This document shows positions 36,230 to 45,970 of a stretch of DNA of 64,000 nucleotides, one piece after another. This stretch comes from CBDBES01 sp965204465 (GTDB taxonomy: Bacteria; Spirochaetota; Leptospiria; Turneriellales; CBDBES01): the NCBI GenBank assembly GCA_965204465.1, contig CBDBES010000002.1:186001-250000 (forward strand). Reading direction: 5' to 3'. Below the pieces are notes generated by a model. It was not told where the DNA came from, did not search any database, and was given only the letters and a program-made list of their open reading frames with translations. How positions within the stretch are numbered: the first letter of the stretch is position 1; each line of letters opens with the position of its first letter. Both the position numbers and the translations under genes were made by a program.

Positions 36230-36640
36230 AAAATCAAAAAAAGTCCGAAAGATATAGGAAGCAAAATTAAGGAAATTTTAGATGAGAATGAGTATGGAAA
36301 GATATTAGAGTCTTTACCCGGAACAGGGAGCATTCTCTCTGCGAAGCTCCTGGCGATCATCGGGGACGATCCGGATAGATTCAAGAAAGCGAATGAACTT
36401 CAATGTTTGTTCGGCACGGCTCCTCAAAACTATGAAAGTGGTACTTACAAGAAGGTTTCTATGAGAAAAGCATGTAATAAGAAAGCAAAAGCTATACTTT
36501 ATCAGTTTGCTTTTTCTTCTATGAGAATGTCTAAGTGGGCCAGAGAATACTATGATAAACAGAGAGAAATCGGCAAAAGACATTCTATTGCTGTAAGAAT
36601 TTTATCCAATAAAAAATATTTGTATTGGCAAAGCCGATGA
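36230..36640 (+). pseudogene. IS110-family transposase, C-terminal fragment
   Basis: An open stretch of 137 codons without a start encodes ILESLPGTGSILSAKLLAII, then GDDPDRFKKANELQCLFGTA, then RKACNKKAKAILYQFAFSS. This is the Transposase_20 helix-hairpin-helix region of IS110/IS1111 transposases, including the conserved GTAPQNYESGTYKK. The N-terminal DEDD catalytic half is missing, so it is a dead remnant. Downstream to 36886 no gene is seen. Confidence 0.85.
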
Positions 36641-36886
36641 AAAAATTAAGCAAACTGTTTGACATAGTGGGTGTTCTGTTTTTATGTATACCTCCTTCTT
36701 CCCAATTTACTCGTTGGAGAGATGATCAGTTTTGCATATAAAAAAAAGAAAGACCTGTGCCCGTAGGGTGAAAATAATTATTGTGGTCTCATAAAATATA
36801 CTTTGCAGATCATAAAAACCCTGTATTTTGGTCTTGTATTCTTTTTTTATTTTTATTCATTGCCAGATAAGTAGAAAGGAGTTTAT

Positions 36887-37267
36887 ATGGATGTAGAAAA
36901 TATATCACCTAATGAAGCCTTCAGATTGATACAAGAAGAAGATGCTATTTATTTGGATGTAAGAACAAAAGAAGAGTTTGCAGAGATACACGCAAAAGGA
37001 TCAGTCAATATACCATTATTCAATGATGTAGATGGAACAAGGATATTGAATACAAATTTTGTGAATGAAGTTGAAGATCAATTCGACCCCGATGATAATA
37101 TAATTCTAGGATGCCGTACAGGTGGGAGGTCTACAAGGGCGACAGAAATGCTTCTTCATTCTGGTTTTTCTAATGTATCCAATTTATTGGGGGGTCTTTT
37201 GGGAAGCGATGAAAATCCAGGTTGGGAAAAAAGTGATTTGCCAGTAGAAGGCAATCCCACTAAATAA
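36887..37267 (+). CDS. Single-domain rhodanese (sulfurtransferase)
   Basis: A 126-residue cytoplasmic protein. IYLDVRTKEEFAEIHAKGSV is the N-terminal rhodanese segment and ILGCRTGGRSTRA is the active-site loop with the catalytic Cys. The C-terminal GGLLGSDENPGWEKSDLPV is typical of single-domain rhodaneses (GlpE/YgaP-like). AAAGGAG precedes the ATG. It is followed 24 bases later by ispG in the same direction. Confidence 0.9.
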   Translation: MDVENISPNEAFRLIQEEDAIYLDVRTKEEFAEIHAKGSVNIPLFNDVDGTRILNTNFVNEVEDQFDPDDNIILGCRTGGRSTRATEMLLHSGFSNVSNLLGGLLGSDENPGWEKSDLPVEGNPTK

Positions 37268-37291
37268 TGTTTCTTGAAATTAAACAGAGAT

Positions 37292-38392
37292 ATGGAAGAA
37301 TATCATATTCAGCGTAGAAAAACAAAAACAGTACTTGTGGGTGATGTTCCTGTTGGTTCTTCTCATCCTGTGCCTGTTCAATCAATGGTAAAAGCTCCTA
37401 CTACAGATATAGAGTTAGTTATAAGGCAGATACTGCAATACGAAGAAGCAGGCTGCCAGATCGTAAGGGTCACCGCAAATACAGAAGAAGCGGCTTATGC
37501 TTTAAAAGAGATCAAGAATTCGATCCATATACCTTTGGTAGCGGATATTCACTTCAATTATAAACTGGCATTGATCGCAGCAGAGAGTGGAGTTGATAAG
37601 ATCAGAATCAACCCAGGCAATATAGGGAATTCTGAGAAAATTCGATCTGTTTTAGATGCATGTAATGAGAGACAAATCCCCATCCGGATAGGGGTGAATG
37701 CTGGTTCTCTTGAAAAGGATATACTTAAAAAATATGGTTATCCTACGAGTGATGGGATGGTAGAAAGTGCTTTGAGGCATATTTCTATTTGTGAAGAGAA
37801 TAACTTCTTTGATCTGATAATCTCTCTTAAATCTACGGATGTGTATATGATGATAGATGCCTACCGCAAATTAGCCAAATTATGCGATTATCCATTTCAT
37901 TTAGGCGTTACGGAAGCGGGTACTTCTTTTCAGGGAACGATCAAATCATCTATTGGAATAGGCGCCTTACTTTCAGAAGGAATTGGAGATACCATACGAG
38001 TATCTCTTACAGAAGATGGTGCAGAAGAGATCAGAGTGGGTAGAGAAATACTTCGATCTTTAGAACTTACCAGTTTTGGGGTGACCATGGTATCTTGCCC
38101 TACTTGCGGAAGGTTAGAAGTAGATTTATTTAAAATTGCAAATGAAATAGAAGAAGCTGTTAAGAAAATAAAAACGCCTTTGAAAATAGCTGTAATGGGA
38201 TGCCTCGTTAATGGACCTGGAGAATCCAAAGGCGCGGATATTGGTATTTCGGCTGGAAAAGGTTCTGCCGTTTTATATGTAAAAGGAGAGAGTAAAGGAA
38301 AAATCTCTGAAAAAGAGATCGTACCCCGTCTTTTAGAAGAAATAAAGGCATTGGAACTTGAAAAAGAATATGCCAAATGTAGAAACCAATAA
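37292..38392 (+). CDS. ispG: 4-hydroxy-3-methylbut-2-enyl diphosphate synthase
   Basis: It catalyses the penultimate step of the MEP isoprenoid pathway using a [4Fe-4S] cluster. The short bacterial form is seen: QRRKTKTVLVGDVPVG at the start, VADIHFNYKLA, the cluster motif SCPTCGR and the third Cys in AVMGCLVNGPGESKGADIGI. ATG 37292 is chosen; TTG 37274 is in frame upstream. The last residues (CRNQ) and the stop codon lie inside the terminal repeat TGTAGAAACCAAT of an IS3-family remnant, so the original C-terminus has been replaced. The enzyme core looks complete. Confidence 0.92.
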   Translation: MEEYHIQRRKTKTVLVGDVPVGSSHPVPVQSMVKAPTTDIELVIRQILQYEEAGCQIVRVTANTEEAAYALKEIKNSIHIPLVADIHFNYKLALIAAESGVDKIRINPGNIGNSEKIRSVLDACNERQIPIRIGVNAGSLEKDILKKYGYPTSDGMVESALRHISICEENNFFDLIISLKSTDVYMMIDAYRKLAKLCDYPFHLGVTEAGTSFQGTIKSSIGIGALLSEGIGDTIRVSLTEDGAEEIRVGREILRSLELTSFGVTMVSCPTCGRLEVDLFKIANEIEEAVKKIKTPLKIAVMGCLVNGPGESKGADIGISAGKGSAVLYVKGESKGKISEKEIVPRLLEEIKALELEKEYAKCRNQ

Positions 38393-38596
38393 AAAACATG
38401 GTGTCTGGAATGAGCATTATTGAGATTCAGACTATTGTAGATAACTTTGTGAATTGGTATAATAAGATCCGCCCGCACTCTTCATTAAATAACTTGACGC
38501 CATATCAAAGATTCCATCGGAATAGAAGGACTAAAATAGCTTCTTAGTGTGTAAGACATGTGTACAAAGTACAGCCTAACGGCATTGGTTTCTACA
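38378..38596 (+). mobile_element. IS3-family remnant with both ends
   Basis: A 219-base relic is bounded by TGTAGAAACCAAT (38378-38390) and its complement (38584-38596). It keeps only the last 45 transposase codons. The left end forms the end of ispG. The right end (TGTGTACAAAGTACAGCC and CATTGGTTTCTACA) is the sequence also found as scars at 27161 and 33969. No convincing target duplication remains. Confidence 0.8.
38410..38547 (+). pseudogene. IS3-family transposase, C-terminal tail
   Basis: The frame from ATG 38410 encodes VDNFVNWYNKIRPHSSLNNL followed by TPYQRFHRN. This is the end of the rve integrase core of IS3-family OrfB (WYN-x2-RPHSSL-x2-LTP). All catalytic residues except the terminal helix are missing, so it is inactive. 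Confidence 0.85.
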
Positions 38597-38624
38597 AATC
38601 TATGACTAAAAAGGACTTGTAACA

Positions 38625-38705
38625 ATGACTACAATTCATTTTGCCGTATTTGGATGTAAAACAGAGCCTAAAGATAATAACCAATATCCGTATGAAAAGC
38701 TTTAA
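38625..38705 (+). CDS. Possible 26-codon ORF resembling a MiaB/MtaB N-terminus
   Basis: The frame MTTIHFAVFGCKTE, ending at TAA 38703, resembles the first residues of MiaB/MtaB methylthiotransferases (xxFxTxGCKxN). It overlaps the TPR gene's start (ATG 38692) by 14 bases. An AAGGAC sits near the correct distance. It may be a truncated gene start carried next to the IS remnant, or a leader peptide coupling translation of the TPR gene. Evidence is thin. Confidence 0.3.
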   Translation: MTTIHFAVFGCKTEPKDNNQYPYEKL

Positions 38706-39384
38706 AGACATTGATGAAGCCTTATCTGTTAAAAAAGAGGCAATTGATTTCTTTTATAAGAGAGATTATTTAGGTTCTTTGAAATTACTTGATAAGGCCA
38801 TCCATCTTTTGCCAGAAGATCTGGAGTTGCAGCTTTATGAAAGTCTATGCCTATATCATTTAGGGAGCGTGGATGATGCAGAAAAGATCATTTCAGAAAT
38901 ATATACATTGGACAAAAACAGGGTTTTGGCTCTTGTTCCAAAGGTTTATTGCATCTTTCTGATACGCAAAAAAAAATATGCTAAAGCTCTTAAAATTTTA
39001 AAAGAGTCTTTGGAATTAGTAGAAAATAAGAATGATCCGCAGATCATGAATATGCTTGCATACACCTTAGAAAAAGAAAATAAATTGGTCATGGCAGAAG
39101 AAATTCTAAAAGATATTTTAAAACTATACCCTGAAGATGCAAATGCATGTAATTCACTTGCTTTTATATACTATAGGCAAAATAAAAATATTGATGAAGC
39201 ATTAAAGCTGGCTCAAAGAGCCCTTAGAAAAGAATCTTCTAATCCAGCTTATTTGGATACACTAGGGGTTCTTTATTACAAGAAAGAAGATAAGGCTAGG
39301 GCTTCTAAAACTCTAAAAAAAGCAATTGAATTGGACCCGCAGAACAAAGAGATCATAGAACATCTAAAAGAAATCACAAGATAA
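38692..39384 (+). CDS. Tetratricopeptide-repeat protein
   Basis: A roughly 230-residue soluble protein built of TPR-like helix pairs. It has EAIDFFYKRDYLGSLKLLDK, MLAYTLEKENKLVMAEEILK and, most canonical, LGVLYYKKEDKARASKTLKK followed by AIELDPQN. No signal peptide or catalytic motif. ATG 38692 is taken as the start; a TTG at 38641 in frame is also possible. It is seven bases upstream of pheS and probably cotranscribed. The role is unknown beyond protein-protein contacts. Confidence 0.82.
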   Translation: MKSFKDIDEALSVKKEAIDFFYKRDYLGSLKLLDKAIHLLPEDLELQLYESLCLYHLGSVDDAEKIISEIYTLDKNRVLALVPKVYCIFLIRKKKYAKALKILKESLELVENKNDPQIMNMLAYTLEKENKLVMAEEILKDILKLYPEDANACNSLAFIYYRQNKNIDEALKLAQRALRKESSNPAYLDTLGVLYYKKEDKARASKTLKKAIELDPQNKEIIEHLKEITR

Positions 39385-39391
39385 TTTCCCT

Positions 39392-40435
39392 ATGCAAAGA
39401 AAATTGTATTCTTTAAAATCAGAGATAGAAAATAGATTAGGCTCATGTCATTCTGAAAAAGAAATAGAAGATGTGCGGATTGCTTTCTTGGGTAAAAAGG
39501 GCAGTTTTACGAGTATATTGAAAGACATAGGCAATCTTTCTGCAGATCAAAGGGCAATAATGGGAGATCTAGCCAATACAGTAAAAAAAGAAATATATAT
39601 CCTTTTTGAAAAAAGGAAAGAAGCTTTGGAAGAAGAATATTATCAAGGATTACAGAGTAAAGAATGGTTTGACATGAGCCTATATCCACCTGAATTTCCA
39701 GATCAGCTGGTCATAAAAAATGGAGCAGGCCATATTCATCCTATTAGTTTACTCGAAGAAGAACTGGAACAAATATTTACATCCATGGGCTTTAGTGTTC
39801 TGGATGGGCCCCAGGTAGAAACAGATTTCTATAATTTTGCTGCTCTTAATTTCTCAGAAGATCATCCTGCCAGAGATTCACAAGATACATTCTATACCAC
39901 GGAGGGAAATTTACTTAGAACACATACTTCTTCGGTACAGATAAGAGGAATGCTGGAATTTGAGCCTCCTATCAGGATGGTCGCTCCTGGAAGAGTATTC
40001 AGATATGAAGAAATAGATGCTTCTCATGAGCATACATTCTATCAGGTTGAGGGGATGGTAATTGATAAGAATGTGAGCGTATCTCATTTACTCTATTTCA
40101 TGCAGACTCTCTTAAAAGAAGTTTTTCAAAAAGAAGTGGAAGTAAGATTAAGACCTGGTTATTTTCCTTTTGTAGAGCCCGGCTTTGAATTAGATATACA
40201 ATGCCTGATCTGTATGGGAAAAGGTTGTCAGGTATGCAAGAAGTCTGGTTGGGTAGAGCTTCTACCCTGCGGCTTAGTTCATCCCAATGTAATAAAAGCT
40301 TGTAAGTTAGATCCTCTGAAATGGCAGGGCGCTGCTTTTGGCCTGGGACTGAATCGTCTGGCCATGATGCGATATGGAATCGAAGATATTCGGTATTTCC
40401 AGGGATCTAATATGGATTTTTTAAGTCAATTTTAA
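39392..40435 (+). CDS. pheS: Phenylalanyl-tRNA synthetase alpha subunit
   Basis: A 347-residue class II synthetase subunit. The motif 2 region RVFRYEEIDASHEHTFYQ, upstream HPARDSQDTFY and RTHTSSVQIR, and motif 3 (GAAFGLGLNRLAMMRYGI) are all present. The N-terminal coiled coil (about 1-90) for tRNA binding is normal. The stop is followed by pheT one base later, the standard pheST arrangement. Confidence 0.96.
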   Translation: MQRKLYSLKSEIENRLGSCHSEKEIEDVRIAFLGKKGSFTSILKDIGNLSADQRAIMGDLANTVKKEIYILFEKRKEALEEEYYQGLQSKEWFDMSLYPPEFPDQLVIKNGAGHIHPISLLEEELEQIFTSMGFSVLDGPQVETDFYNFAALNFSEDHPARDSQDTFYTTEGNLLRTHTSSVQIRGMLEFEPPIRMVAPGRVFRYEEIDASHEHTFYQVEGMVIDKNVSVSHLLYFMQTLLKEVFQKEVEVRLRPGYFPFVEPGFELDIQCLICMGKGCQVCKKSGWVELLPCGLVHPNVIKACKLDPLKWQGAAFGLGLNRLAMMRYGIEDIRYFQGSNMDFLSQF

Positions 40436-40436
40436 T

Positions 40437-42881
40437 ATGAAATTATCCTGGAATTGGTTAAATGAATTTATTGACTTGAGTCATCATTCTGTGGATGAAA
40501 TTGCAGAATTACTCACAATGAAGACTTGCGAGGTGGAAAGAAGTTTCCCCTTTTTACCTCATTTAAAAGATGTACTGGTCGCGGAAGTATCCAACATTAA
40601 AAAGCATCCAAATGCTGATAAATTAAGAATATGCGATGTAATTGCAGGAAAGAAAAAATATACGATCGTAACAGGAGCAAATAATGTTATCGCAAAACAA
40701 AAGTATCCTTTGGTCGTACCCGGATCTATTCTTCCTGATGGTAGAAAAATTCATAAAACAAATCTAAGAGGAATTGATAGTCATGGAATGCTTTGCTCCA
40801 CACAGGAAATTGGATTAGAGGATTTTATATTTTCTGAAAAGGATGCTTTATCGATGCAGCTTTTAGAAATACCAAATGATCTAAAGACAGGGCATGATCT
40901 TTTAGGAGCTTTGAAACTAAAGGATTTTATTTTAGAAATAGATAATAAATCCATTACCCACCGTCCCGATCTATGGGGGCATTTTGGTTTTGCCAGAGAG
41001 ATTTCTGCGATTTTAAGAAAGCCTTTGAAATGGGATATATCTAAGATACTCCAAAAAAAGCCAAAGGGTAATTCCAAAGACCTTATACCTGTAGAGATAC
41101 TGGGAGAAGCAGCCCTATCTTATTGTTTTGCCATTTTAGAGGGAGTCGAAGCTAAAATATCACCCATAGAATTACAGGCCAGATTGATATGCATAGGAAT
41201 GAAGCCTATCAATAATATGGTTGATATTTCTAATTATGTAATGCTTGAACTAGGACAACCAAATCATGCATTTGACCGTAATTGCATAAGGAATAAAATC
41301 AATATTTCATTATCTAAAAAAGGGGAAAAAATAATGACTCTGGACTCTAAAGAGTACACGATTCCAGAAGGAATTGTATTGATCAAAGATGGACAAAAGC
41401 CTATTGCTTTAGGAGGAGTCATTGGGGGCAAGGGAACAGAAATAAATGAAAATACAAAATCTATATTCCTTGAATCCGCCACATTTCATAGAGGCCATAT
41501 CCGGAAAGCAGTAAATAAATTAGGAATACGAACGGAATCTAGCCAAAGATTTGAAAAAGGCTTGTGCCCTTCGTTAAATAAATTTGCCATCCACCGATTC
41601 ATAGAATTACTGAAAAAGAGCTGCCCTGATTTAAAAACAATTCATATTGGAACACAAAGAAAAGAAAAAATTAAATCCAATGTAATCCATACAAAAATAT
41701 CTTATTTAAAAGGGAGGCTTGATTTTCTTATTTCTGCCAAGGAGATAATCGACATATTTACTTCTTTAGGAATGAAATGCGATTTAAAAGAAGATAATAT
41801 TAAGGTAAGGGTTCCTGATTATCGTTCCTATTTTGATCTGGAGATAGCGGATGATCTGGTGGAAGAATTAGGCAGAATGCTAGGATACAAGAATGCAAAC
41901 CCAAAACCTTTGTCCGTCTATTGTAAAACGCCTTCCCAACCGTATAAGAATCGTCAAAAAAAGCACTTCATTCGAAAATTATTTTCTTACACATATCACT
42001 TTACGGAAGTCTATAATTATTGTTTTCATAGCCATGAGGATATCCAAAGAGATACCCGTTATAGCAAAAATGCAATCGAAATAAAGAACCCAATTCATAG
42101 TGATTTAAAATTCATGAGAATATCTCCTGCTATAGGCTTATTAAAGAATATTGCTGCGAATAAGAAAAAATATAAGGAAATGAGACTATATGAAATGGAA
42201 AGGATATTCATTCCTGTTTCTAAAAATAAAAGAGAGATACCATTGGAAAAAAAATTTTTCTCCGGGGTTTTAATCTCTATGGAATCCTCTGAAAGAGTAC
42301 TATATCATTTATCTTCTATTTTAAATAACTCTCTTGTACGGCTCGGCCTGGCTTATCATGAGCAAAAATGGGACATGCATCAAGATGATCTTTTTCATCC
42401 AGGAAGATGCGGAATCGTTACCAGAAAAAAGGATGATATACTCTTATATAAATGGGGTGAAATACATCCAAGACTAACAAAAAGTATTTCTATAGATGGC
42501 AGAGTCTATTATTTTGAGGCTTTACTGGGAAATTTATTTAAAATAGATACGAATAATACTTTCTACAAGCCTGTCCCGAAGTATCCTTCTGCTGATTTTG
42601 AGTTTACCATTATTGCTGATAACGAAACACCTTTTAAAAAGATCATAGATGCTATCGGAGAATCCAATTTCGCCAATAATATATCTAAAGACGAAACTCA
42701 TTTAGAAGACATCCGTTATATTGGAAGCTACCAGGGAGAACCTATTCCATTCAGCAAAAAAGCTATTTCTATCCAGGCTACCTGGAGGAATCATAAGCGT
42801 ACCATAGAACATACAGAATTCAAAAAACTGCAGGATGCGATAATACATAAATTAAGAAATGCCGGTTTTCCACTAAGATAG
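40437..42881 (+). CDS. pheT: Phenylalanyl-tRNA synthetase beta subunit
   Basis: An 814-residue beta subunit of normal length. It begins MKLSWNWLNEFIDL and carries the EMAP/OB-like tRNA-binding domain (about 40-150, HPNADKLRICDV), the B3/B4 editing region (MVDISNYVMLELGQPNHAFD), the B5 domain and the C-terminal anticodon-binding FDX-ACB domain (KYPSADFEFTIIADNETPF). It forms the alpha2beta2 enzyme with pheS. Confidence 0.96.
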   Translation: MKLSWNWLNEFIDLSHHSVDEIAELLTMKTCEVERSFPFLPHLKDVLVAEVSNIKKHPNADKLRICDVIAGKKKYTIVTGANNVIAKQKYPLVVPGSILPDGRKIHKTNLRGIDSHGMLCSTQEIGLEDFIFSEKDALSMQLLEIPNDLKTGHDLLGALKLKDFILEIDNKSITHRPDLWGHFGFAREISAILRKPLKWDISKILQKKPKGNSKDLIPVEILGEAALSYCFAILEGVEAKISPIELQARLICIGMKPINNMVDISNYVMLELGQPNHAFDRNCIRNKINISLSKKGEKIMTLDSKEYTIPEGIVLIKDGQKPIALGGVIGGKGTEINENTKSIFLESATFHRGHIRKAVNKLGIRTESSQRFEKGLCPSLNKFAIHRFIELLKKSCPDLKTIHIGTQRKEKIKSNVIHTKISYLKGRLDFLISAKEIIDIFTSLGMKCDLKEDNIKVRVPDYRSYFDLEIADDLVEELGRMLGYKNANPKPLSVYCKTPSQPYKNRQKKHFIRKLFSYTYHFTEVYNYCFHSHEDIQRDTRYSKNAIEIKNPIHSDLKFMRISPAIGLLKNIAANKKKYKEMRLYEMERIFIPVSKNKREIPLEKKFFSGVLISMESSERVLYHLSSILNNSLVRLGLAYHEQKWDMHQDDLFHPGRCGIVTRKKDDILLYKWGEIHPRLTKSISIDGRVYYFEALLGNLFKIDTNNTFYKPVPKYPSADFEFTIIADNETPFKKIIDAIGESNFANNISKDETHLEDIRYIGSYQGEPIPFSKKAISIQATWRNHKRTIEHTEFKKLQDAIIHKLRNAGFPLR

Positions 42882-43018
42882 CTTTTTAATTTTTTAGGAT
42901 TGATCTCAAAGAGAAAAAAGAAATAAATTTGTCTCTGAACTTTCTACCCCCCCCCATCCAGTACAAAAACTCTTTCCAGCTTCCTGGATACCAGATAAAT
43001 AGTATAAAATATTAAACT

Positions 43019-43155
43019 TGTAGAAACCAATAAAAAACATGGCGTCAAGTTATTTAATGAAGAGTGCGGGCGGATCTTATTATACCAATTCACAAAGTTA
43101 TCTACAATAGTCTAAATCTCAATAATGCTCATTCCAGACACCATGTTTTTTATTG
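43019..43155 (-). mobile_element. IS3-family remnant with rearranged end
   Basis: It starts with the same left end as the ispG-linked remnant (TGTAGAAACCAAT then AAAAAACATGG), but then carries the transposase tail in reverse orientation (positions 43042-43142). It ends with the complement of the left-end inner sequence, CCATGTTTTTTATTG. The transposase piece has an extra stop (TAG for CAG). A scar produced by inversion or abortive transposition is the simplest reading. Nothing else is seen in 42882-43257 except a run of nine C (42947-42955). Confidence 0.75.
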
Positions 43156-43257
43156 TATTTTTTATTATATTATGATAACTATTTTACAAAATATGGCAAC
43201 TATACGCATACCAAAGCTTATTGACACCTGAATTTTAAACCTGTATTTGGCAATGTC

Positions 43258-45948
43258 GTGAATAATAAGATCAAAAAAGAACTACCTCCCAAGTATGATC
43301 CTAAGGGTTTAGAAGAAAAATGGTATGATATATGGATAAAGAATCGTTTTTTTTCCTACAAGTTTTTCAAAGATTATGCAGAAAAAGAAAAATTCTCAAT
43401 GGTGATCCCCCCTCCCAATGTTACAGGAAGCCTTCATCTGGGGCATGCTCTTAATCACACTATCCAGGATGTATTGGTTCGCTATAACCGGATGCTGGGA
43501 AAAACAACTTTATGGCTTCCCGGAACGGATCATGCTGGTATCGCTACTCAGAATGTGGTAGAGAAAAGTCTTAAAGAAGAAGGATTAAACCGAAATGACA
43601 TTGGGAGAAAGGCCTTTGAAAAAAAAGTTTGGGAATGGAGACAAAAATCTGGTAGTACGATCACTCATCAGCAGCGCCAATTGGGAGAAAGTGCAGATTG
43701 GGACCAAGAACGATTTACCATGGATCCAGGTCTAAACCAGCTTGTGAAGTATGTCTTTATCAAATTATACCAAGAAAAACTGATCTACAGAGCCGATAGA
43801 ATGATCCATTGGTGTCCTGTAAACCAAACGGCTCTTTCTAACATTGAAGTAGAACATAAAATAATCAGAGGACATCTTTATTATATCAAATATAATTTAA
43901 AGGATGAAGATCAATTTTTAACCATCGCTACAACCAGGCCAGAGACAATATTAGGAGATGAAGCCATCGCGGTACATCCACAAGATGAGCGCTATATATC
44001 CATTATAGGCAAAAAGGTTTTTGTGCCATTGATCCATAAAGAAATTCCTATTATTTCAGATACCTATGTGGATATGAAATTTGGAACGGGAGTTCTTAAA
44101 GTCACTCCTGCTCATGATCCCAATGACTTTGAAGTGGGTAAAAGACATCATTTGCCTCTTACTCGGATCATGGATGATTCTGCCAGGATCAATGAGGCGG
44201 GGGGGCCTTATGCGGGTCTATCCAGAGAAAAGGCCAGAGATAAGATCGTGAAAGACTTAAAGGAAAAGAATCTACTGGAGAAAATAGAAAAATATACTCA
44301 CAATGTAGGCCATAGTCATCGTTCCGGGGCGATAGTAGAGCCTCTTCCCAGTACACAGTGGTTTGTAGCTACACAAAAATTGGCAGAACCAGCTATACAG
44401 GCCGTTCAATTGGGCAAAATTCATTTCATTCCCAAAAGGTGGGAGAATACATACTTTAGCTGGATGAATGAAATACAAGATTGGTGTATTTCCAGACAGC
44501 TATGGTGGGGGCATCAGATACCCGCATGGTATGACCAGGATGGACGGGTATATGTAGGTTTTGATGAAGAAGATGTAAGGAAAAAATATGATCTAAGCCG
44601 AGATACTCCCCTTGAACAAGATGAAGACGTTTTGGATACGTGGTTTTCTTCTGCTCTATGGCCTTTTGCTACTTTATGGGATGAAAAAGATCTAATGGGC
44701 ATACGAGAGCTACCCAAACTATCTAAAAAGCATGAAATGTTCTACCCCACGAATATATTGATCACTGGTTTTGACATTATCTTCTTTTGGGTGGCTAGAA
44801 TGATCATGATGGGAATACATTTGATAAAAGATGTTCCTTTCCGGCAGGTATATGTTCATGGACTGGTAAGAGATACAGATCGCCAAAAAATGAGCAAGTC
44901 AAAAGGTAATGTGATCGATCCATTGAAAAAAATGGAGGTATATGGAACAGATTCATTCCGCTTTTTTCTGATCAGCATTCTACCGGAAGGTAAGGACATT
45001 GTATATGACGAGAGTCGCTTAAAAGGCTACCAGGCGTTTTGCAATAAGATATGGAATACTGCTCGTTATATTTGGATGAACCAGGAATTAAATTATTCTA
45101 TTGAAAATAAAGAAGTTCATTTCTCAGAAATGGATACATGGATCATAAATAGATTCAATGATGTTTTGATAAAGATCAATAGGGCGATTGAAAATTGTAA
45201 ATTTGCAGAATATGGACAACTGGTATATGACTTTGTATGGAAGTCTTTTTGTGATCATTACATCGAGTTATCCAAAATAAGCCTGAAATATAATTCACAA
45301 AAAGAGAATACCATTTTTACTCTTAATTTGATATTCTGCAATATTCTCAAAATTCTGCATCCCATTATGCCATTCATTACAGAAGAATTATATTCCTACT
45401 GGGAGCATAATAAAAATGATCTGATCATTGTGAGTAGATGGCCTCAGGAAATAAGCATTAAAAAGAATGAAAAAGACATTGAAAATATAGAGATGATGAT
45501 CAATTTGATCCATAAAATACGTAACCTGAAAGGTGAATTATCTATTCCTATCTCAAAGAAGCAGTCGGCTTTCCTGGTTACTCAAAATAAAAGTATACAA
45601 TCCTTTTTTAAAGAACATTCTGAATATATAAAGATATTGGCCAGATTAAACGAATTGCAAGTATATTCTAAGGAAAATAGTGAAATTTCACAAAATATAC
45701 ATACATTACTTCCTTTTGGCAGGCTTTATTTAGATATAGGGGATAGTATAGACAGAGAAAGAGAAAAGAAAAGGCTATCTAAAGAATTTCAAAAGCTTTC
45801 AAAAGAAATAGAGGGATTATCAGCAAGATTACAAAATAAAAATTTTCTCGACAAAGCGCCCCGTGAATTGATCTTGCAGGAAAAAGAAAGGCATTTATTC
45901 TTGAAACAAAAGACAAAAGAAATAAAAAAGTTGACCCAAAAAATATAA
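43258..45948 (+). CDS. valS: Valyl-tRNA synthetase
   Basis: An 896-residue class I synthetase. The HIGH-type motif is GSLHLGHALNH, with VIPPPNVTGSLHLGHA as the ValS hallmark. The editing domain (TTRPETILGDEAIAVHP), KMSKS motif (RQKMSKSKGNVIDP) and a C-terminal coiled coil (REREKKRLSKEFQKLSKEIE) are all present. The start is taken at GTG 43258 and lacks a strong ribosome site. TTGACA at 43219-43224 could be a -35 box for this gene. Confidence 0.95.
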   Translation: MNNKIKKELPPKYDPKGLEEKWYDIWIKNRFFSYKFFKDYAEKEKFSMVIPPPNVTGSLHLGHALNHTIQDVLVRYNRMLGKTTLWLPGTDHAGIATQNVVEKSLKEEGLNRNDIGRKAFEKKVWEWRQKSGSTITHQQRQLGESADWDQERFTMDPGLNQLVKYVFIKLYQEKLIYRADRMIHWCPVNQTALSNIEVEHKIIRGHLYYIKYNLKDEDQFLTIATTRPETILGDEAIAVHPQDERYISIIGKKVFVPLIHKEIPIISDTYVDMKFGTGVLKVTPAHDPNDFEVGKRHHLPLTRIMDDSARINEAGGPYAGLSREKARDKIVKDLKEKNLLEKIEKYTHNVGHSHRSGAIVEPLPSTQWFVATQKLAEPAIQAVQLGKIHFIPKRWENTYFSWMNEIQDWCISRQLWWGHQIPAWYDQDGRVYVGFDEEDVRKKYDLSRDTPLEQDEDVLDTWFSSALWPFATLWDEKDLMGIRELPKLSKKHEMFYPTNILITGFDIIFFWVARMIMMGIHLIKDVPFRQVYVHGLVRDTDRQKMSKSKGNVIDPLKKMEVYGTDSFRFFLISILPEGKDIVYDESRLKGYQAFCNKIWNTARYIWMNQELNYSIENKEVHFSEMDTWIINRFNDVLIKINRAIENCKFAEYGQLVYDFVWKSFCDHYIELSKISLKYNSQKENTIFTLNLIFCNILKILHPIMPFITEELYSYWEHNKNDLIIVSRWPQEISIKKNEKDIENIEMMINLIHKIRNLKGELSIPISKKQSAFLVTQNKSIQSFFKEHSEYIKILARLNELQVYSKENSEISQNIHTLLPFGRLYLDIGDSIDREREKKRLSKEFQKLSKEIEGLSARLQNKNFLDKAPRELILQEKERHLFLKQKTKEIKKLTQKI

Positions 45949-45970
45949 TGGTTAAACTTAACTAAAATTT

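Noticed and set aside
36314..36583. Antisense ORF opposite the IS110 fragment
   Set aside because: Shadow of the transposase frame.
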